Below, piece by piece: positions 59,131-64,000 of a stretch of 64,000 nt of DNA. The notes beneath the pieces were generated by a model, which saw nothing but the letters and a program-made list of their open reading frames with translations, searched no databases and was not told the origin of the DNA. Every line of letters begins with the position of its first letter. Positions within the stretch are counted from its first letter, which is position 1. The translations under genes and the position numbers were made by a program. Source of the DNA: Mucor racemosus (lineage: Eukaryota > Mucoromycota > Mucoromycetes > Mucorales > Mucoraceae); assembly GCA_027405735.1 (NCBI GenBank), contig JAPEHQ010000003.1, positions 1,860,001 to 1,924,000 of the forward strand. Direction: 5' to 3'.

Positions 59131-60363
59131 CTAAAGCTTAATGTAAATTACCTCTAGCGCAATAATTATAAAGTAAGACTATATTATCATCAAAGAAACT
59201 ACCACACAATATCAACACGTATAAAGATTTATAGTAATAAGCTTGAATCAAGTGAGTACAGCATCGTAAATTCTTGAAAAAGTTCTCAAGTATTATAAAA
59301 TCTCTTATTTTTAAGACTTACAAGGCTTATAAGCGGAATATTAATTTCGAAAATTATTCTTGTCCAGATCATCAATTTTGACATTTTTTAATTTTTTTTT
59401 TTTGGTTTTGCAAATTTAGAGTTAATTATACTACCAATTAAAAAATAAAAAATATACACACATACAGAATTTAGCGCTCTATTTGTTCAATAAAAATAAC
59501 AAACCTTTTTATTGCAGAATATTACATGAAAATCCTTTAATCAAAAAATCGTTTTTGGGCCAAAAGTACAAACTTTCATTACTTGATATTCAATATTGAG
59601 CTTTTATAAAATGTGTATTAGCTATGGCTACAATTTTCTCTCACAATGTAGTATATTTAAACGTTGATTTTGGTATCAAAATTTGATTTTTCTGTTTTTT
59701 GATCAAAATCATGAGTGTTGGTAAGGATAAAATGAGTCCCGAAAATGTCCGCTACAAAATCTGAATTTTCAGACCATACGTGGTTAAATATAAGAAAAGT
59801 CTTTTAAAAAAACGCTTTTTTATTTAAAACTTAGATATACCATAGTATAAGAGACTTAGCCGTTCAACCTTGCTATGCTCAATTACGGCGTCGGCCTACG
59901 GGCTCGCTTTTGCAACTTTTTAATGAATCTGTGATATGATAGACGGTTTTTCTGGTAGAAAAATATATGCTTCTATGGTAACAGTTATTGTTTATTTTGT
60001 TTATTTTATGGTTCATATGTTGTAATGCTGCTTTTACATAGGCTGAAATGAGCAATTTAGCAGGGTTTAATTGCGTTATATAATGTAAAGCCTTAAAAAT
60101 CCTTTTCTACGTGTGTTGCTTTCATATTCCAAGGATATCCTCATCGTTTGATAAGGCATATCAGACTATCAAGCTGGTATTCTTTTCTTTTATCTGAATA
60201 CGCATGCTAACAAAAGAGACTAATGTTTTTAATATAGGTAGCCGTCTATATTGGAGATTAATAGTTTTCATTTAACCGCATTCTAAGATCAAATATCATT
60301 ATTTACTACTGCATTGTTGGACATATTTCTTGATTACCAGATCAAATCAAAGGCAATGATATT

Positions 60364-60370
60364 TACAGTA
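60364..60370. other. Excision scar TACAGTA in B copy 3
   Basis: B copy 2 reads GATATTTATATCTACTCAA (near 55328); B copy 3 reads the same with CAGTA inserted after the TA. Confidence 0.7.
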
Positions 60371-61197
60371 TATCTACTCAATGAAAATTTAGAACTGGCT
60401 ACAACTCACGAAATGTTCCAGAAAAGTGATCGATAAAATTTTAAATGATATAGAAACAAAAAAAGAATAATCTAATCTATTGTATAATAACCATAGTTTT
60501 GATCGAAGCTATTCTTGAAAATAAATCTTTTTACAGCTGACAATCGTAACTAAAATAGTAAGTTTAAAGAAGGTTAATTTGTTTAAATATTATGAGTGAT
60601 AAAGTAACATCTATAATATTAGATTTGACTTGCATATAAATTTAAGTATTAAGTGTTATTTTAAGTTTATGCTCGAGCAAAAACCATTGTTGTCGTAAAC
60701 ATTATAGCTATAAACACATTTACAAATGATAATAATCGTAAATATATTGGTTCTTGCATATATTGCTCTACATCAACAACGCATTGAATTGTATTGTCTG
60801 TAATCTATATCAATAAAAGCAACAAATGTAATTTAAAAACCCATTTCAGTAAAAAATACAATGGAATTTTGAGAACGGCACGATGCTCATGTACAAACCA
60901 ATTTGTGTACATACGATCAGCACATTATGCACATGGTCAGATTTTATTATTATGCACAAATAGGGCAATTCTACTATTATGCACACAAGGAATTAATGTC
61001 ATACACACGGACAGAATCTATAGTTCTGCACATACAGGTTTAGCGTTGTGCTCGTGTTGTGCAGTTTCTCTTGTTGTATCCATGTGCATCTTGCTATCTT
61101 TTTAGCCATATTCAGTGGGCATAACAGCTCAGGCTATAGTGTGTAGCCCACCAGGGCACAATGCAATCATCTTGTACATCACAGATCGGCCGTAGTG

Positions 61198-61904
61198 CGA
61201 CCTGTATTTATGAAACAAATGTGGAAGCACTTTTTGTTTGAAGCTGTAAGTCGATTCAAAAACTGGATTGATAATGTTGGTATCTACGGTATATGGTTTG
61301 CTGTCAAATTTCTAAATCATTATTGATAAAATGAATGCGAAAATGTATTCTATCACCGGTGTCTATACTTTACTCAGTCGTGTGTTTGAGTATCTACATG
61401 TTATAAATCTTATCAGTTGATCATATACACTTTATGAAGGATTTTTTGTATTATTTCATATCTCTGGCATATTTAACACGGTGAGTTCAAAGATTTTATG
61501 CCCAATATTTAGCAAACAGTTTAGTACATTTTTGAGCTATAATATATTAAAAATCATTGTAAATCATGTATAATACACTTTTTTTTTTTTTTTTTTGTAC
61601 ATTTGTATATATGTATTTCTTTGTGAATCCTTAACAAACTATCACATCTTCCAACCCTCAACTCCAGGTATGGGGGTATGTTAGTGCCGAAAAAAGACCT
61701 TCTTAAAGTAGCGATGCCAATATTCAGAGCTAAATGGTTGGTCCAATTTTAGTTTTCTAAAATATTTGACTGTTACTAATCCCTAATGCTGTACTTTCAA
61801 ACCACCAGCGGTCCCCCCGGGATCCCCATGATGGAGAAAAAGGGGTCAAAAGTATCTCTTTTCTTTCTTTCCTATTTCTCCATTATACATTAAATATATT
61901 TATT
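61198..61904. other. Intergenic / prohibitin promoter region
   Basis: It begins with a short diverged match to family E (61200-61260 against 19625-19690). A 17-base T run lies near 61580. The last 250 bp is the 5' flank of the prohibitin gene, with a GGTCCCCCCGGGATCCCC GC-rich patch near 61811 that is unusual for this window. Confidence 0.45.
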
Positions 61905-62937
61905 ATGGCTCAACAAGCTAAGCAAGCTGCACAAAGGTTAGGTGGCATGTTTCCTCAAGGTTCCGGCAAGGGCCTTGGCTCCGCAGTTGGAGCTATTACT
62001 GTCTTAGGTGCTTTGGGTTACGGTATAAATGCTTCTCTTTTCAACGGTAAGGAGTTTTTAAAAGAATAGAATTCGTTATAGATATACTTATAAATATATA
62101 CATTCATGTCTATAGTTGATGGTGGTCATCGTGCTATTAAATATACTCGTCTTTTTGGTGTTCAAAACGAAGTTTATAACGAAGGTACTCACTTTATGAT
62201 CCCCTGGTTTGAAACACCTGTCATTTATGACGTTCGTGCAAAGCCTCGCAATGTCGCTTCTTTGACCGGTACCAAAGGTTAGTTGTTTATAATACATAAA
62301 TCATTAAAATAAACACTAAAGGAATCTCTCCTTAGATTTGCAAATGGTCAATATCACTTGTCGTGTGCTTTCAAAGCCTCGCCCTGATGACCTTGCTACA
62401 GTTTATAGAACATTAGGTCAAGATTATGATGAACGTATTTTACCTTCTATTGTCAATGAAGTTTTGAAATCAGTTGTTGCTCAATTCACTGCATCTCAAT
62501 TAATTACTCAACGTGAGAGAGTGTCTCGTCTCGTTCGTGAAAATTTAGTTCGTCGTGCATTAAGATTCAACATTATTTTGGATGATGTTTCCATTACACA
62601 TTTGAATTTCTCTCCTGTATTTGAAGCAGCTGTTGAAGCCAAGCAGATTTCTCAACAAGAAGCTCAAAAGGCCGCATTTGTTGTTGATAAAGCTCGTCAA
62701 GAAAAGCAATCAGTTATTGTCCGTGCTCAAGGTGAAGCTAAATCAGCTGAATTAATTGGAGAAGCAATTGAGAATAAACCCGGTTTCTTGGAATTAAAGC
62801 GTATTGAAGCAGCTCGTGAAATTGCTGCAGTGATTTCTCGTTCTGGTAACAGAGTCATGCTTGATTCTGACACTTTATTGCTTAATGTGAATACACCTGT
62901 CAATGGCAACACAACAGCAACAGCAACAACAGCTTAA
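61905..62937 (+). CDS. PHB2: Prohibitin 2
   Basis: PHB2 assembles with PHB1 into ring complexes in the mitochondrial inner membrane that chaperone membrane proteins and hold AAA proteases. Three exons: 61905-62046, 62116-62277 and 62336-62937; introns 69 and 58 nt; 301 residues, the usual length. The N-terminus is basic with GGMFPQGSGKGLG, followed by a membrane anchor at about residues 28-47. The SPFH/PHB domain follows (VDGGHRAIKYTRLFGV, IPWFETPVIYDVRAKP, LSKPRPDDLATVYRTLG, FTASQLITQRERVSRLVR). A coiled coil contains EAKQISQQEAQKAAFVVDKA and QGEAKSAELIGEA. PHB2 rather than PHB1 is shown by the long basic N-terminus and the EAAREIAAVISRSGNRVML end. Confidence 0.96.
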
Positions 62938-63846
62938 CTTAATCTCTCCTATTTTCCCTCTCCTCCTCACCCCTCTCTGTTCCTTGAAAAACTCTAAAAT
63001 AAAGTTGAAAATAATGTAAAACCTTTCCAAGAATATCAATAATGTTTAAAAGACACCCATAAATGTTATATACATAATAAAATAGAAGTTTTCTATTACT
63101 TGAATCAATTAAATAGGAGTCAAAATAGATATAAAAAACTGGCAATGTAAACAATAACAATAACAACAAAATCACACCAAGGATGAAAAAGATGGGCAAA
63201 TAAGCCGATACATGGATCTGAAGGGAAAAAAAAAGAAAAAATAGAAAAATGTCAAATGTATCCATGTTTCAATGTCTTCAACTTGATGTGTACTACATAC
63301 TATGGTTACACTCTTTTAAGTCTTGTATGGCATTGATATGACGGCATATCTAATATGTACTCATAATATTGATGCATGCGTGGATAAATAGACAAACGAA
63401 TTCATTTTTTCATGCAGTTATATTGAAAATAGAAAACCCTTCTTTACTTTTTCATCCTTGACCAAAGATTCTAGTAAAGGAGCAGTGTTTATGTCGGTGA
63501 TACAAAATGACATTCATACTCGAGAAATGTGGATTTCCATGCGTAAAACCAGATGCTGTGTATTCATGTGATTTAAAATGGTGTGGTCTAACAGTAAATA
63601 CATAAAATCATGTCTTGTAGTCTATCAAGCGAAAAAGTCTTATTTTCAATATATTGTTTGAAAACACTGTATTAATGACAAAATGACAACATTTTGTAGG
63701 GGTAAAATGAATTGAAAATAAGTTACTGAAATAGTATAAACAAAAATACAACAGATAACGCAAGATGAGAGGCCTTTGAAATTCATGCTCTGTTAAGATT
63801 TGTTTTGGATAGCTTGCTGTGTAACAAGCTAATGATGTAAGAAAAC
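62938..63846. other. Intergenic, 3' of PHB2
   Basis: No gene recognised; AT-rich, with A-rich runs at about 63229-63240. Confidence 0.5.
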
Positions 63847-63856
63847 GTATAAAAAG
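63847..63856 (+). promoter_or_regulatory. TATA box of the right-edge gene
   Basis: GTATAAAAAG lies 50-59 bases upstream of the ATG at 63906, a good core-promoter position if that gene is real. Confidence 0.45.
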
Positions 63857-63905
63857 ACCTTCTAAATCCATGATTTCTTCATTATACATATTATTTGTTT
63901 TTGAT

Positions 63906-64000
63906 ATGTCGCAACAGCAACAACAGCAATATTTCCCCCCAATGGACCTCTCTCAAAATGATGGCTGTAGTATTATGCATTCTTTTCCTTTTATTAATGA
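63906..64000 (+). CDS. Glutamine-rich protein, N-terminus only (continues past window edge)
   Basis: An open frame from ATG at 63906 to the window end reads MSQQQQQYFPPMDLSQNDGC and on through SIMHSFPFIN. A poly-Gln start with hydrophobic/proline motifs is common in fungal transcription factors, but 31 residues are too few to say. The TATA box supports this start. Confidence 0.5.
   Translation, partial: MSQQQQQQYFPPMDLSQNDGCSIMHSFPFIN

Larger units (their letters stand above)
58541..61197 (+). repeat. Repeat family B, copy 3 (reference copy)
   Basis: The most complete B copy, about 2.66 kb, with no Tc1 inside. Order: a left 300-bp block shared with 22168-22470; the dynein-derived segment; a middle block including TTGATCAAAATCATGAGTGT; the AGCTGGTATTCTTTTC junction; and the TTATGC-word array ending CGGCCGTAGTGC. 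No transposase, RT or terminal inverted repeats were recognised. Confidence 0.8.

Noticed and set aside
1..64000. tRNA, rRNA, riboswitch or bacterial-type operon signals
   Set aside because: Looked for by eye; no cloverleaf with A/B box words, no rRNA core sequence and no polycistronic prokaryote-like layout were seen.

Overview
The window looks like nuclear DNA of an early-diverging filamentous fungus, most likely Mucoromycota (Mucorales-like). The evidence is strong AT-richness, genes cut by many short GT-AG introns (about 45-75 nt), and the mix of gene families (translin, a three-MHYT-motif membrane protein, allantoicase, gamma-tubulin complex protein 3, Gle1, Nup85, prohibitin 2). No rRNA, tRNA, CRISPR array or bacterial operon was seen. 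The species cannot be named from sequence alone.

Gene islands. Left edge: 5' part of an allantoicase gene (minus). 5.06-11.5 kb: GCP3 (+), GLE1 (-) and an unknown Pro/His/Ser-rich protein (+). GCP3 and GLE1 converge; GLE1 and the unknown gene diverge from a 221-bp region with a 24-T tract. 41.2-50.8 kb: C2H2 zinc-finger protein (-) divergent from NUP85 (+), which converges on a 977-aa MHYT sensor-like protein (-), followed by translin (-) and a small unknown gene (-) ending 4 bases before the translin start. 61.9-64 kb: prohibitin 2 (+) and the first bases of a glutamine-rich protein (+). Gle1 and Nup85 both belong to the nuclear pore, GCP3 to microtubule nucleation, and PHB2 to the mitochondrial inner membrane.

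Repeat islands. The rest (about 12-40.9 kb and 51-61.2 kb, plus 2.4-3.9 kb) is nested mobile DNA. It includes three Tc1 (DD34E) elements of about 1636 bp with 211-bp terminal repeats, all with the same broken transposase. A complete non-LTR retrotransposon (gag-like ORF1, endonuclease/RT ORF2) has its own target-site duplication and a 660-bp insertion in ORF2. There are two LTR families with solo LTRs carrying 5-bp duplications, a pogo-like MITE (TA duplication), a hairpin-rich MITE with an 11-bp duplication, and three unclassified families: A (about 1.5 kb), B (about 2.7 kb, carrying a piece of a dynein intermediate chain gene) and E (about 2 kb, in two nearly identical inverted copies).

Most notable is a B copy (22.2-27.1 kb) whose interior is inverted exactly between two TA dinucleotides. 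One TA carries the 7-bp scar TACTGTA expected after Tc1 excision and the other carries a full Tc1 element. Four further scars are supported by comparing repeat copies. This reads as a local record of Tc1 insertion, recombination and excision. I found no convincing new multi-gene system; the novelty lies in the repeat fraction.
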